Source: Leptodactylus fallax (taxonomy: Eukaryota > Chordata > Amphibia > Anura > Leptodactylidae). From it: DNA of 64,000 nucleotides. Below, piece by piece: positions 24,881-37,851 of this stretch. The position numbers were made by a program, and so were the translations under genes. Numbering within the stretch: position 1 is the stretch's first letter; every line of letters starts with the position of its first letter. The notes beneath the pieces are model-generated. The model was not told the origin of the DNA. It did not search any database and was given only the letters and a program-made list of their open reading frames with translations. The stretch lies in NCBI GenBank assembly GCA_947044405.1, contig CAMRHE010000054.1, forward strand, positions 5,843,501 to 5,907,500. Reading direction: 5' to 3'.

Positions 24881-25568
24881 CTGTTTTTTAATTCATTGCA
24901 CTAAATTTATTACAGTTCTATGCCATTTTATAGTGCGCCTAATACACCTCTTTCCAAAACTGTTTTGCAGTGTGGGTATGGTTTACATGGTCCATAGGTT
25001 TATGGCTAATTTATTATTTGGAACTTTTCTAAAAAGAAGCAAAATTTTGTTCAAGCACACTCCATTTCTAACTTGGGTTTAAAAATGCATAAAAAATCTT
25101 TAATTAGTTCTGGTGCTGTCCCTCTAGAGAACTGCAACAAATGTATGAACCAGGACATTTTGATATGGATTTCCTTTGAAAGTCTAAAGAAACATCCTTT
25201 TGGAATTATGTGATGCCCTCTTTAAGGACAACTAATTGACAAAAAGAATTGCCACCTTTTTTGTTAAAAGTGATTTTTTTATATATATATATTTAAAGAC
25301 AGTGGGATTTTCAGCACTTGATGCAAAAATCCAAAGGAACATACAGGCATCATCAAAAACATTTGCTCATATCAGGTTATAAAAACTTTGTATAATTACT
25401 TCCTAGTTAATTGCATCTAAAAATATACAAAAACATATTAAGAAATGACTGATTCATAAAGACACACGTTGCAGAAACGCAGCTTCTTTTGTTTGCAGAT
25501 ATAGCTGTGTTTTTTTTTAGCTAAATCCAGGAGTGGATTGAGCAGAAGGTAGAAATACTTCCTATATA

Positions 25569-27205
<1,637 letters not shown>

Positions 27206-28289
27206 TACAAGAGCTTCCTATATATTTCCCATTCCTTTTATTTTCCCACAGAGCATTTCACAGAAAGTTATACCTATAGGGAAACTGCCAGCATTTCCAT
27301 AGGTATAATTGACATGCTGCAATTTCCAAAAGTGCACCAGTTTTGGAAATTGCAGTGTCAACTGCGTGTATTTTATCTCAATGTGTGGATGGGATTCACT
27401 AGAATAAAAAAAAAAAACATATAATAAAATAGTGCCCATCTACTTCTCTGTAGCTGCTGTCCCAATAGTGAATGTTGCCATTTTTACAATAGACTGTATT
27501 AGGAATTTAGGTCACATAAATTGATCGGCTGTATTTATTATTTATGTGCAAGACCTTATAGTATAAACATAGCAAGAACTTGAGAGTAGTCAATTCCTAC
27601 AAATCTATTAAAATAAAGGTTTGTATTGTTCGGATATTCCCTTGTTAGTAATATAGTAGATATTTCCTGAGAATATTTTTTGAAAGAGATAAAAATAGCT
27701 AAAATCATATCAAAACTATCCCAATATGATAAAATGTATCTGATATCTAAAGATATTTTTTCAATTCGAATGTGCTGGATATATTTTCATTTGTGATATG
27801 TCTCCTGATAAATTTAGCAAGTTAAACAGATTGTTTCTTCAAGCTTTTTAAATTATTTTTGGCTAGTATCTATTATTTCTAATAAAAAATATTAATTTTA
27901 AGATCATATCTCCAAACTCTTCCTTGTGGTCTATAGAAAATACCTGAACTTTTCTCATGTAATAGAACGCAAAGCATTGAATAGTCCTCACAATATTGTG
28001 GTCCTTTCTATTGTTGTAATGTAGATTATCTGATTGATTAAAAGGCTTGTTCAGTTCATAATCAGTCAAAATCTGGAACACATTATATTGTTCAAGACCA
28101 TTATTTAGATATGTCAAAATACATTTTAGTTATACTTTCTGCAATTGATATTTTTGCCCGTGGACACTTTTCTGCTAAAAATGTTTAAAATGTAGAAATT
28201 GCTTTAGCATATTGTCATATTTACCTCAGTTTATTCATGCAAGTAATCTACTCATTATAACAGATTAAAATTATAATATAAAATTGCTT

Positions 28290-28500
28290 TAAATGGGTTA
28301 TCCAGGATTTGAAAACATGGCTCCTTGCTGTAGGTCACATGGCCATGTTTTAGCTTAGTTCCATTTATTTAAATGGGAATGAGTGGCTGCATGGCCATTT
28401 GACCAAAGATGTGATGTGAATTATTGAGAAGAGGAACTGGAGCTCTTTCTTAAAGAAAGCACCAATGTCTTTGTGTCAAAGCTGGATAACCCCTTTAAGA
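28290..28500. repeat. Family C repeat, small copy
   Basis: It begins taaatgggttatccaggatt and ends aagctggataacccctttaa, an inverted terminal repeat of about 18 bp around a non-coding core. Confidence 0.6.
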
Positions 28501-29130
28501 ATAATATATGTCAAAAGAAAGCACTATACCATCTGCTGAGATGGAAAGAGGCAAACTCACATATATCTTTACATATAAACTTGTGTGTTTGGAGAATTGA
28601 ACTAACTCCTTTAAATGTTAAAAAAGTAGTAGAAGCCTTGATAAATATACTGTTCAGCACGAACACTGTACATTTCAATGGAATTACACAATGTCAGAAA
28701 ATATTATTTTACTGAGAGAACAGTAGATACTGGAGCAAAACTTTAGCAGATGTGATTGGAAAATCAACAGTAAGTGAATGTTAAACATGCCTGGAATAAG
28801 CACACAGTGTGTCTAATGAAAGTAAAAAGGAAATCGTATGAGGGCAGACTATATAGAACAGTCTTTTTCTGCTGTCAATCTATGTTTCTAAGTACACATG
28901 AAAGCTGGCATATTTGTATTGATAAATGCCCCCCAAGGTTTCTAGAATGCTAAACATCATCATTGAGTTGTTCTAATATCAGGCATAGTTAAAAGTTTTT
29001 TTCAGGATTGCGGTAGGCCCTGCAATTAGCTGATAGTTGGACCACCATCAGTCTGCTGTTGATGACTTAAGACAGATCATTAGTAGCAAATTCCTGGAAA
29101 ACCCTTTTAATAAAATAAGCTAATGAAATA

Positions 29131-30290
29131 CAACCCCAATTCCAATGAAGTTGGGACTTTGTGTAAAACATAAATAAATTAGTATAATGTTGTTAGTCAT
29201 AGAAAGTAGTGGAAGAGTGAAGAAATCAGGCAATACCTTTCAGAGGCTAACTGAGTATATTTGATAGTAAGCTTTCGAGAGTGCTAGCTCTCTTCTTCAG
29301 ACATGGTGTAATATAAGAAATTGAAAATTCACACTATTTATACACATAAAAGACATGGATCTTCAAAGGATCTTGGAATAACAAAATGCAATATATGTAG
29401 AGAAGTTATTTACAAAAGGTCAGGAAATAAACAGTCTGGAAAGTTGTGGTGTGTGACAGAGGGATCTGTTATCTGTTTGCAATCAGGTGGTTATTTGAGA
29501 CCCTCACAGTTCATACATAGTGTGACATAAAACTGGCATGAATATTAAGTCCAAATTGCAGAGTTTGAAATTTTTGCATTAACTTGTATTCCCATTCCTT
29601 TCTCTCTCACTGCGTCTTAAAATGTCCCATTAAAACCACAACCCACAAATCTTCAATAGAGTGGTCTTCTCCGGAGAAATGTGCGGCCACTGGGAGATCT
29701 GTTCTGCTGTTATTAATGTTGAATCTGTGTGAGTTCATGCGCTGACTAAGTCTCTGCCCTGTTTCCCCCACATAGAGGCCTGTGGTGGGACATTACACAC
29801 ACATTATGAGGTACACCACATTGGAAGACCTGCAGGAAAATGTTCCCCTAATTCTGTACACCTGTTGTGACTGTGGGATAGGTACAGTGTTTATTTCCTG
29901 ACATGTTGTAAATAACTTCTCTATGTATATTGCATTTTGTTATTCCGAGATCCTTTGAAGACCCATGTTTTGTATGTGTATAAATAGTGTGAATTTTCAG
30001 TTTCTTGCATTACACCATGTCTGAAGAAGAGAGCTAGCACTCTCGAAAGCTTACTATTAAATATACTCAGTTGGCCTCTAACAGGTATCGCCTGATTTCT
30101 TCAAACATAAATAAAAACAGAGTACTATGATTTGCAAATCCTTTTCAACCTATATTCAATTGAATACACTACAAAGACAAGATATTTAATGTTCAAACGG
30201 ATAAGCTTTATTGTCTTTTTGCAAATATTCACTCATTTTGTATTTGATGCCTGCAACATTTGCTGCCTACAAAATATATAAGAAAAAATA
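29131..30290. mobile_element. Older Tc1-like terminal repeat, split by Penelope insertion
   Basis: The left piece 29131-29178 (caaccccaattccaatgaag, ttgggactttgtgtaaaac) follows a TA. The right piece 30105-30290 (aacagagtactatgatttgc, ttcaacctatattcaattg, tttgatgcctgcaac) continues it after a duplicated acataaataaa. The sequence is that of a widespread fish/frog Tc1-like family, and only one end is present. Confidence 0.6.
29179..30104 (-). mobile_element. Penelope-like element 3' end with inverted terminal copy
   Basis: The minus strand between about 29870 and 29560 encodes a GIY-YIG endonuclease domain. It reads YRIRGTFSCRSSNVVYLIMC, a stop, CPTTGLYVGETGQRLSQRMN, SHRF, DLPVAAHFSGEDHSIEDLWV and RKEWEYKLMQKF, with two stops. 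The outer arms 29213-29434 and 29884-30104 are inverted copies of each other (about 220 bp). Each contains ctgaagaagagagctagcac followed by tctcgaaagctta when read outward. The element is flanked by an 11-bp duplication acataaataaa (29168-29178 and 30105-30115). The reverse transcriptase region is missing. Inverted terminal arrangements are known for Penelope elements. Confidence 0.75.
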
Positions 30291-30604
30291 AAAAATTTAA
30301 AGTTCTAAATCACCCTCTTTCTCTAGAATACATATAAAAGTAGAAAATTACTGTGAAACACACAGACATTAGATATCCCTGTGTCCGAAAATGCCCGGTC
30401 TACAAACTTATAAAAATATTTTTCCTGTACGGAGAACGTCGTAGCGGGAAAAAAAAAATTAAAAAGTGCCGAACCGCGGTTTTTTTCACTGTTTCGCCTC
30501 TCATTTGAATAAAAAGTGATCTAAGCAATAGACATTCCCCATAATGGCATAACTAAAAAGTACACCTGGACTCGCAAAAAAGGATACCCTATGCATCCCC
30601 GTAC
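30281..30604 (-). repeat. Interspersed repeat family A, copy 2
   Basis: It is the reverse complement of the central part of copy 1: 'cataactaaaaagtacacct', 'tttttcctgtacgg', 'aataaaaagtgat'. It directly follows the Tc1-like remnant. Confidence 0.6.
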
Positions 30605-31089
30605 AGCTGCAGGGCTACCTGTCAATGTGCAGCTGTTGCAAAACTACAACTCCCATATATTAAATATTTTACCATTTTTTGCTGCAAAATTTTTTTTCAC
30701 TATTTTCCTCCTCTAAAACCTAGGTGCGTCTTATAGTCTGGTGCGTTTTATAGTCCGAAAAATACGGTAACCAGAAAAAGGTACAGAAACTCTACTCTCT
30801 CTCACCTACGGGTAGCATTAAGTGGTTAATAGACTTAACCAAACAGTCTGCACTCCTACAGGTTAAGAAAAAGTTGAAATCCATGACAAAGAACTTATTT
30901 CCTATGCCTTATACCAAATGAATGCAAGTTATATAAAGATAATGTGATTTTATTACAAAATATTTTTTATGGGGATATGGCTTACCTATGGCCATGTGAA
31001 GAGGTGTATTTGCTGAGTTTCATGGCTGTCCTGCATTCCCACCAGCATTACTGAGACCTCAAAAATTATATACAATCCAAAAATTATAA
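30605..31089. other. Unassigned; includes short dispersed frog repeat ends
   Basis: Phrases gcagctgttgcaaaactacaac and gtgcgttttatagtccgaaaa at 30630-30770 look like common dispersed repeats. The rest is unrecognised. Confidence 0.35.
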
Positions 31090-31900
31090 GAAATTTTTCC
31101 TGCTGAACAGGACTTTGAAATATATGTTCATCAACTGGAGAAATCAAGCAGGAGGTAGACTCTCTGAGCTTGAGATCATCAAGTTCTTGAGATAGAAGCA
31201 ACAGGGGTTCATTACTGATAGACTTGACTTACACAACAGGTGCCCTCTGCTAAGATCTAAGAGCTTCTTGTTATGCTGGCAGACTTATAAAGATGTCACC
31301 ATTGGAGCAACATTGGAATTAGGCAGATACCAGTATTCCATTGCTCCACAAGACCAGGATGCTACTGCTCAAGCCTTATTTGCAACTATACTAGGGGATC
31401 ACCCACTGATCCCCTTTGCAACCATTGAAATTGATTGCATACATAAGTATTTGGACCTGAGGCCACCTAACAATGCTGCTTCAATGGATGTCAAATATAG
31501 AATTCACTTCTACCTGACCTCTCAAGGTGCACTCCGCAACTCCACAGAGCACTTAAGTCTCTCTTGGAAAACTTAAGAGCAAAGGAAATAACCTACAAAT
31601 GAGGCTTCCTCACAACACAGCTATGCGCCTGACAGAATGGGAAAACGGCATTGTTTAGACAACTGGGTAACTTTCCAAAATTCCTCAATATACTTGAGTT
31701 GCGCCAGATCCATCTTTTAAATTATTTTTGCAACTTCTGGATCTGCCTCACTTTAAGAAGTGGCAGAGTCACCGTGCCTCCAAGACATCTAGAGTAAAGA
31801 CACTGATTACTAATTAGGAGGAGTTTATGGTTTCCTGCTGACTTGACAGTGACATAAGTGATGTCTTGTGTTACTTTGCTCCTTCCCCTGATTTCATCTA
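31090..31900 (+). mobile_element. L1-Tx1-type LINE, ORF1 relic
   Basis: Plus-strand frames show a coiled-coil-like TGEIKQEVDSLSL. Then come DATAQALFATILGDHP, TIEIDCIHKYLDLRPPNN and VKYRIHFYL. After a frameshift come SLLENLRAKEITYK-stop-GF. The order matches the RNA-recognition and C-terminal domains of frog L1/Tx1 ORF1 proteins (DLEATAQAL, EIDRIHRAL, ITYKWGFP in relatives). The Trp of the last motif is a stop here. Frameshifts and stops make it dead; no ORF2 is attached. Confidence 0.65.
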
Positions 31901-31924
31901 CTTGGCAGATTATGATTTAGTTTA

Positions 31925-32745
31925 CATTAACTTAAACTTTCCGACAACTTTTTATTTTATGGCTGTATTTGTGTCATTAATACATTTTGTATTGTACTTT
32001 ATTAACACATTTTGGCTCCTTTCTGTGAAATCCTGCATCTCTTAATTGTTTCCCTGTCTTCTGTATTGAGAGCTGTTCCTGCCTCTCACTGAGTAACTGT
32101 ATGGAGTACGGGCTTTGAATACGGGGCTGTGTAAAATGCAGAGAAAATTAGGTTAGGGAATGGTCACGTCAAACAGTTATATCTTCTTGGGCATAGAAAC
32201 TTGCTTTCAACTTGGTGTTATATGAAAGAGAAGAGGTGATTCTCTTCTTTCATATGATACTATGGATGCAGTGTTTTCTATATTATTCCACAGATATTAC
32301 TGACTGAAATCACAGTGGGGATTAGGATATTTATATACAGCTGTATAATATATATATAATATAAATATCCCAATCCCGACTTTGTTTTCAACCAGTGATA
32401 TTTCAAGAAATAATATAGATAGCACTGCAACTTTAGTGTCATATAAAAGAAGAGAATCTCCTCCTCTCTTTCATATGACATCAAAAGTTTCTATGTTTTA
32501 TAACACTGCAGATATAACTGTTTGAAGTGACCCTTCCCTCCCATCAATTTCTTTACATTTTACACAGCCCCAAACTCCAAGTCCATACTCCACATACAGT
32601 TACTCAGTGAGAGGCAGGAAAAGCTCTCAATACAGAAGCAAGGGAAAGAATAAAGAAATGTAGGATTTCAAAGAAAGGAGACAACATCTGTTATTAAAGT
32701 ATATTACAAAAATTATTAATGGCATAAATTCAGTCAGAAAATCCA
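31925..32745. repeat. Large foldback (palindromic) element
   Basis: Two arms of about 400 bp are inverted copies around a centre near 32345. Examples are ttctgtattgagagctgttc with a complement near 32615-32636, gagtaactgtatggag with ctccacatacagttactc, ttctcttctttcatatga with its mirror near 32450-32480, and aggatatttatatacag with ctgtataatatataaatatcc. The arms differ by scattered mismatches and small indels. No coding frame is present. Confidence 0.8.
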
Positions 32746-32775
32746 AAGTAGTCCAAAAATTTTGTTATGCTTTAA

Positions 32776-33060
32776 AAGGGTTGTCGGAGAATTGGACAAA
32801 TCAAAGAGGAGGCCGAAATATAACAAAAATAAACAACAACTCTGTCCCTGGCGCTCGAGTGTCCCAGTTCACACCTGAACGAACACCTGTCCCCAGTGCT
32901 CCAGCATCCTTTCAGGTATGTACCATGTCTTCACCGTGTGTAACGGATGAGAGCAATCACTGGCCTCAGTGGTGGCTGGAAAGGACACAGCAACCTCACT
33001 CACATACGTCATGGGTCCTTTCCTCTATGATTTGTCCAATTCCAGGACAACCCCTTTAAA
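32776..33060. repeat. Family C repeat with opposed ends
   Basis: It starts aaaagggttgtcggagaatt and ends ccaattccaggacaacccct followed by ttaaa. Internal similarity to the 21590 copy includes tcatgggtcctttcctct versus ccgggtcctttcctgt. Confidence 0.6.
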
Positions 33061-33459
33061 GTTCTTATTCATATTATTTTTTATATATATATATAACCCT
33101 CTCTGCTGGTATACATGACATGCGGTGACTGTTACAGCCTTACCTGACTTACCATAAAAAAATAATTTTGTAAATATACATTGCAAAAATAAGACACTTA
33201 ATTAAAACCCCTTTTAGGCTTAATTGCTTCATATTCGAGGTAGTATCGTTTCTGACCTAAAATATGGTTATTAGGATACAACCCTAAATCAATGAGCCAT
33301 CTTTAGCAACCTAGTTCCGATAATAAGCAATATCATATTCAATGGACTCTGCTCACAAGCCTAAAAAACTGAAGCCATTGGCTATAATACTTTTATTTTT
33401 TTATTATTCCAGTTTTCTTAATTTCCATTCTACAATTTAAGATTGAACATTTTCTAAGA

Positions 33460-33920
33460 AAATACTTTTCTTATGATGATGGGTTATTTTAATCCTGTCT
33501 GTCTGTATGTCATCTCACCTCCCTGTCTGGAAGAGCATCCGATCAAAACATACAGTCTGGCTACTGTTTGGTATCCCTGATGAATCAGTCTAGGTGAATC
33601 AGAACACCTAATGAAGGTTATTTTAATGGGCAGCAGGCTTGGCTGTCAGAGAGAACATACGAAATGGTGGATCCATGTTGTAGTGACTGTGGGATATATC
33701 TGTATTGCACAGTGCTGCAGTGCCTCAACTCCAGCTCCTCTGACCTCTCGCTGTACTGAGACTGTTTCTAATTAAAAATGATAGATTGATTGCTGCATAA
33801 TAGTACAGCAAGATGATAGTGGTATTAGGTCACTGGGGTTGAAGTAAGGATATTGTGCTGGGGAGCAAAGCACTGAGGACGTCCTGGTATTATGCACATG
33901 TTTTATGTCATATACCTGCT
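33460..33920. promoter_or_regulatory. Candidate conserved non-coding element in BMP5 intron 3
   Basis: This compact, balanced-composition, repeat-free block sits among decayed repeats. It contains homeodomain-type sites (tctaattaaaaatga, gattgattgctgcataa) and the phrase ccagctcctctgacctctcg. BMP5 is known to be controlled by many dispersed enhancers, so a regulatory role is plausible, but conservation has not been checked. Confidence 0.25.
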
Positions 33921-34090
33921 TCTTTAAGATCATTAATAAGTATAATTAATTCATTTTTCATTTCACTGTATTAAATAATACATGCTATCTTAATATGATT
34001 CAAGAACCACATGTATTATCTACATTACATTTTTAAAATTGTTACTAACAAAAGAAGCAGATCCCATAGGCAGAAAATATGAAGTACTTA

Positions 34091-35238
34091 TGAGGTGTGT
34101 TCAATGAGTTATCTACATGAATATGAATACCAAATTTTATGAGAAAATGTAATTTTCTAATTTTCAGTGCAATCCCCCTTGACTTCAACACACTTATTCC
34201 ACTTTTCCTCCAGTGATTGGATGCCCAGAATAGAAGGAGACTTCTTGCTGCTGTAGAAACCCTGTTACCGCATCTTTGCCTGAATTATCATCAGGAAATC
34301 GTTGCCCACGCAGAAATTTATTCAGGTTACGATTGCAGCTTGTGTTTTGCGAGACTTGTGAGCTGCCACATTGTCATGTAACAGCAACACACCTGCCGAC
34401 AACTTCCCATGGCATTTCTCTTTGCCTCACGAAATGCCTTCATTGTTGAAACATGGGTGTCTCCAGTAATTGTTTTCTTGTGTGTCATGAATTCTAGTAA
34501 TAAAATATCTTCTGTATCCCCAAAAAAGCAGTTGACATGACCTTTCTAGCTGACTGCTGCACAGAAAATTTCCTTGGAGTTCGTGACCCCTTGTGCTTCC
34601 ATTGCATGGACCCATTTTTCATCACCCATAACAACCTGAGAATAGAAGTCTCCTGGATTTTCTCTAAGTATGTCTAAATTCTCTTGGCTAAATTGCTGTT
34701 GACATGTTTTCTACTTAGGCATCAACATTCATGGCACTCACTGGGAACTGATCATTGACATCATCAAAACATCATGAATGATACTAGAATCTATGCCAAC
34801 TGAAATGCCTAATTTGTAAACTATAACATGGCCTCCACTTTATGGCACATTTCCTATGACGATACTTTGACAGGTCAAACTGAACAGGGATTATATTCAG
34901 TTGTTTTCCTACCCCATTTAAACAGCTTGGCCCAAAACTGTACGTGGTAGTAAGAAGGTTCATCATCACCATATACAGTCATCATCCTTTCATGGATTTC
35001 TTTGGACTTCTTTTCTTCCATTGCAAGGAATTTAATCACAAAACAATGCTCACGATTCCTCACTTTCTTTGTAGACCTGCATTGTAATGCACTTGCCATC
35101 CTGTCAGTTCCAGTACTTTCATGAGACTGAACTGGTACTGTGTGTGCTGTATATCTAGATGTCTTGACCTTCACAGACAAGCTCAGCTTTTTAACATTGA
35201 CAAAACATATTGAGGTAGATAGCTTATTGAACACTTCG
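34091..35238 (-). mobile_element. Mariner-type transposon relic
   Basis: It is flanked by TA (34089-34090 and 35239-35240). The inverted termini are TGAGGTGTGTTCAATGAGTT and, on the other strand, CGAAGTGTTCAATAAGCTAT. At 1148 bp it is shorter than a typical 1.3 kb mariner. Minus-strand protein fragments belong to a mariner transposase, N-terminal part on the right and catalytic part on the left, with a deletion between. Confidence 0.8.
34875..35099 (-). pseudogene. Mariner transposase, N-terminal HTH fragment
   Basis: The fragment begins MASALQCRSTKKVRNREHCF, then VIKFLAMEEKKSKEIHERMM, then TVYGDDEPSYYHVQFWAKLF ending KWGRKTTE. This is the HTH DNA-binding domain with the WxxxFK(W/C)GR motif shared by mariner and GVQW-type proteins. 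The frame ends shortly after, where relatives continue DDPRSGRP. A separate minus-strand stretch near 34430-34640 reads VHAMEAQGVTNSKEI and LLLEFMTHKKTITGDTHVST, matching the catalytic-domain region around the TTITG motif. Confidence 0.75.
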
Positions 35239-36132
35239 TATCTCTAAAGCATGGGCAGACATATTATATAGTATGTGTGACCTTGGCATATGCCCAGCTG
35301 TCCTATAGGTTAGGGAGTTATCTATCATTAAATCCTACAATTGCTCCTTATCACATGTATCCACGGGATAGGTGAAAAGTGTCTGACCACCACTTTGACC
35401 CACACATATTACAAGAACTTGTGTCCTCTGTTCCCATTTGAGTGGAGTGAAGGTCAAGCATACACACTACCATTAATAATGATAATAAAGATAAGCATGG
35501 CTGAATAAGAGAAGGGACAAAATGAGCAATTGCTCAGGCACCTCCATTACCTATAGGCTCAATCACCTATGGACCCCCATCACCCATTTCCCTCCAGCAC
35601 CCACAGGAGTTGGAAAACATTTTCTACATATCTACATCAATATAAAAGGTAGCTTTTACTAATATTTATTTCTAAGGGCCAGGAATTCTCCTGCTTCCAC
35701 TGCCAGTTAGCAGAAGTGCAGTAATCATGTTATAAAACCTCTGATAGCACTTATTATCTTCAAGATGAACATAGGGTCATGCACACTAAAGTCCAACATT
35801 TGGAGATACTTTTATACACATATTAGATTGCTGAGCATCCTGTAGTTGTAAGTGAAGCCTACCACTTTATGTAAGTGTAAGTTACTCAAGCGTTCACAAT
35901 GCTACTGAAAAGGAGTCCCTATTAAATACTTTGCCTGGAGAACTACACTAAATTTGAACCAGTCCTGATCATAAACAAGAATATCTTAGTATAAGTTGAA
36001 TTACCCTAGGATACTCTTGTTTATGACCAGGACTGGATCAAGTTTGCAACTTGTATGTGGACCCTTCCTTATGCTAATTATGAAGAGCACTGGGGGTCAG
36101 TCCCCTACCAAGTAAACACTGATGGCCTAGAG
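35239..36132. other. Unassigned; small hairpin at 35955-36050
   Basis: gaaccagtcctgatcataaa and tttatgaccaggactggatc form an inverted repeat with a loop of about 40 bases. Otherwise there is no gene and no recognised repeat. Confidence 0.45.
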
Positions 36133-36474
36133 CAGGGGTCCCCAACCACCGGTCCGGACCGGCAAAAGACCCCCAAAGGCCCAGTCCTGGTCCGCGGGGC
36201 AGCGGACTGGCCTCACTAGACGCGTCTCCCAGCACATTATGTGGGGCATGATGGGGCGGGGTGGTGATCTGGCCACAGTGTCGTGGCTTCTGGTAGGTAC
36301 CTGGTCTACAGCGCTGTACACGGAGGTCCCGCCAGCACCCCCCCCAGTCTACAGTTCTGTTTTTGTGTATAACCCTGCCCCCATATGATCAAAACCCCGC
36401 CTCTAAACAGGCCACCCCGCCCCTGCCCCCCCCCTCCTACCGGGCCATGGTGCAAAAAAGGTTGGGGATCACTG
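36133..36474. mobile_element. hAT-type MITE with perfect 8-bp target duplication
   Basis: The 342-bp element has termini CAGGGGTCCCCAACC and GGTTGGGGATCACTG (inverted repeat). It is flanked by GCCTAGAG at 36125-36132 and 36475-36482. It is GC-rich and non-coding. Eight-bp duplications and CAG-starting ends place it with hAT elements. Confidence 0.88.
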
Positions 36475-36873
36475 GCCTAGAGGATCCTCTGGTGGGCCCA
36501 TGCTCTAACACAATTGGTGTAGCAAAGGATACCCAAATATCACAGGTACTAAGGTCTATTTCCTAGGGACTGTTGGAGGGTGAGCCTCAGAATCATTTTA
36601 TCTGGGGGCCCAAGGAATCTCAATCTGACACTGAACACATATAGTCAAATAAAAATTGGAGAAAGTATGTACAGTATGAGACTTGGACTTTATCAGCTAT
36701 CAATGTTCATACGGTAATTTATTCATAGATGAAGGACATAACTATGGTCAAACTACTGTCTCAGGCAGTTAACAAACTAAAAGGGAAACCAGCAAAACAA
36801 CATCAGTTAATATGTTTTAGTTATAGTTTTAATATCACTTAATATTTTACTAGTTGTACATTGAGCAACTTAC

Positions 36874-37022
36874 CGTCAGATGTTTCAACGCATAGCTGTA
36901 AACCGAGATTGTTTTGTGGATTAATCACCCAGTGGTTACTGGTTACTGTAATATCAAACACTAGCCAGCCAACTTCATATGCAGGAACTCTTTGAGTGTC
37001 TAGTAAAAACAAATCTGCATCC
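36874..37022 (-). CDS. BMP5: BMP5 exon 3 (prodomain)
   Basis: This 149-base exon encodes the prodomain segment [20 protein letters not shown], continues [20 protein letters not shown] and ends [10 protein letters not shown] with the Gly codon split (phase 1). The acceptor is ttttttgtag before GGATGC, which completes an Arg codon begun in exon 2. The donor is G/gtaagt. In TGF-beta superfamily precursors this part of the propeptide helps folding, dimerisation and latency and is lost after furin cleavage. It sits between two very large introns (28.4 kb on the 3' side, 18.6 kb on the 5' side). No frameshift or stop is present. Confidence 0.96.
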
Positions 37023-37184
37023 CTACAAAAAAGAAAAAGCAAAAGAAGGTAAGGTTGTTACAGCCAGTATAACAGAACAGAGCTGCATTCATAGCTCCAC
37101 TGTTTGGAAACAGACAAGAGCTCAATAATAGACATATCCTTTGCAGTTGGTTATAATTCATTGCTTATTGTTGTTCAATATCCT

Positions 37185-37850
37185 AGAAGAATCTACTATT
37201 TTTATCTTAAAGAGGACCTTTCACCACCTCCACCATTTCCAAATCTTTACATCCCTCAAAAGGCGCTGCTCCACTGATTCCAGCACATTTTTTCTTCTAG
37301 TCCTTACTGTTCCAGAGCAATCAATTTTGTTTCAGCACAATTATGATCTCTGCTGTCAGGTGGGTGATCATTGACTGGAGCAAAAAAACGAGGACCACCC
37401 ACCTGTAGAGAATATGATTCTTGTGTATATTGAACATATATACATGTTAGAGTAGTGGTTTGCGTTCACATGTCGGCATTTTGCATTCGGACGCCATCCG
37501 CATTTTTCATGGACAGCGTATGTATCCATTCATTTCAATTTATTTATTTATACATCCGTTGCAGCATGTTCACTTTTTCCACTATTGTGGCTGCATGACA
37601 TATGCATTACATAAATGCAAGCCTATGGGTCCATGACAAAAAAACGGATGGCATCTGTGTGAGACATAGAAAGTACAGGAAATGGAAAAAAAGTTTATCT
37701 GTTTTTCACAGACATGACAAACAGATCAACCACAGACAGCACATGACCCACAAGTGAGCAGAGAGTAGCGCTGTCCATGATTATCACAGACATGTGAATA
37801 CAGCATGAAACTGCACTTTCCATTATATTTAGGGCAATAACCACAGCCAA
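37185..37850. repeat. Two dispersed non-coding repeats
   Basis: 37185-37440 begins aaagaggacctttcaccacc, a recurrent frog repeat end as I recall it. 37455-37800 is rich in phrases such as catccgttgcagcatg and ggcatctgtgtgagac and resembles MITE-type repeats. Neither has coding capacity. Confidence 0.35.
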
Positions 37851-37851
37851 T

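Noticed and set aside
36127..36566. GC-rich frames as a CpG island or first exon
   Set aside because: The GC-rich sequence is fully explained by the hAT MITE with 8-bp duplications.
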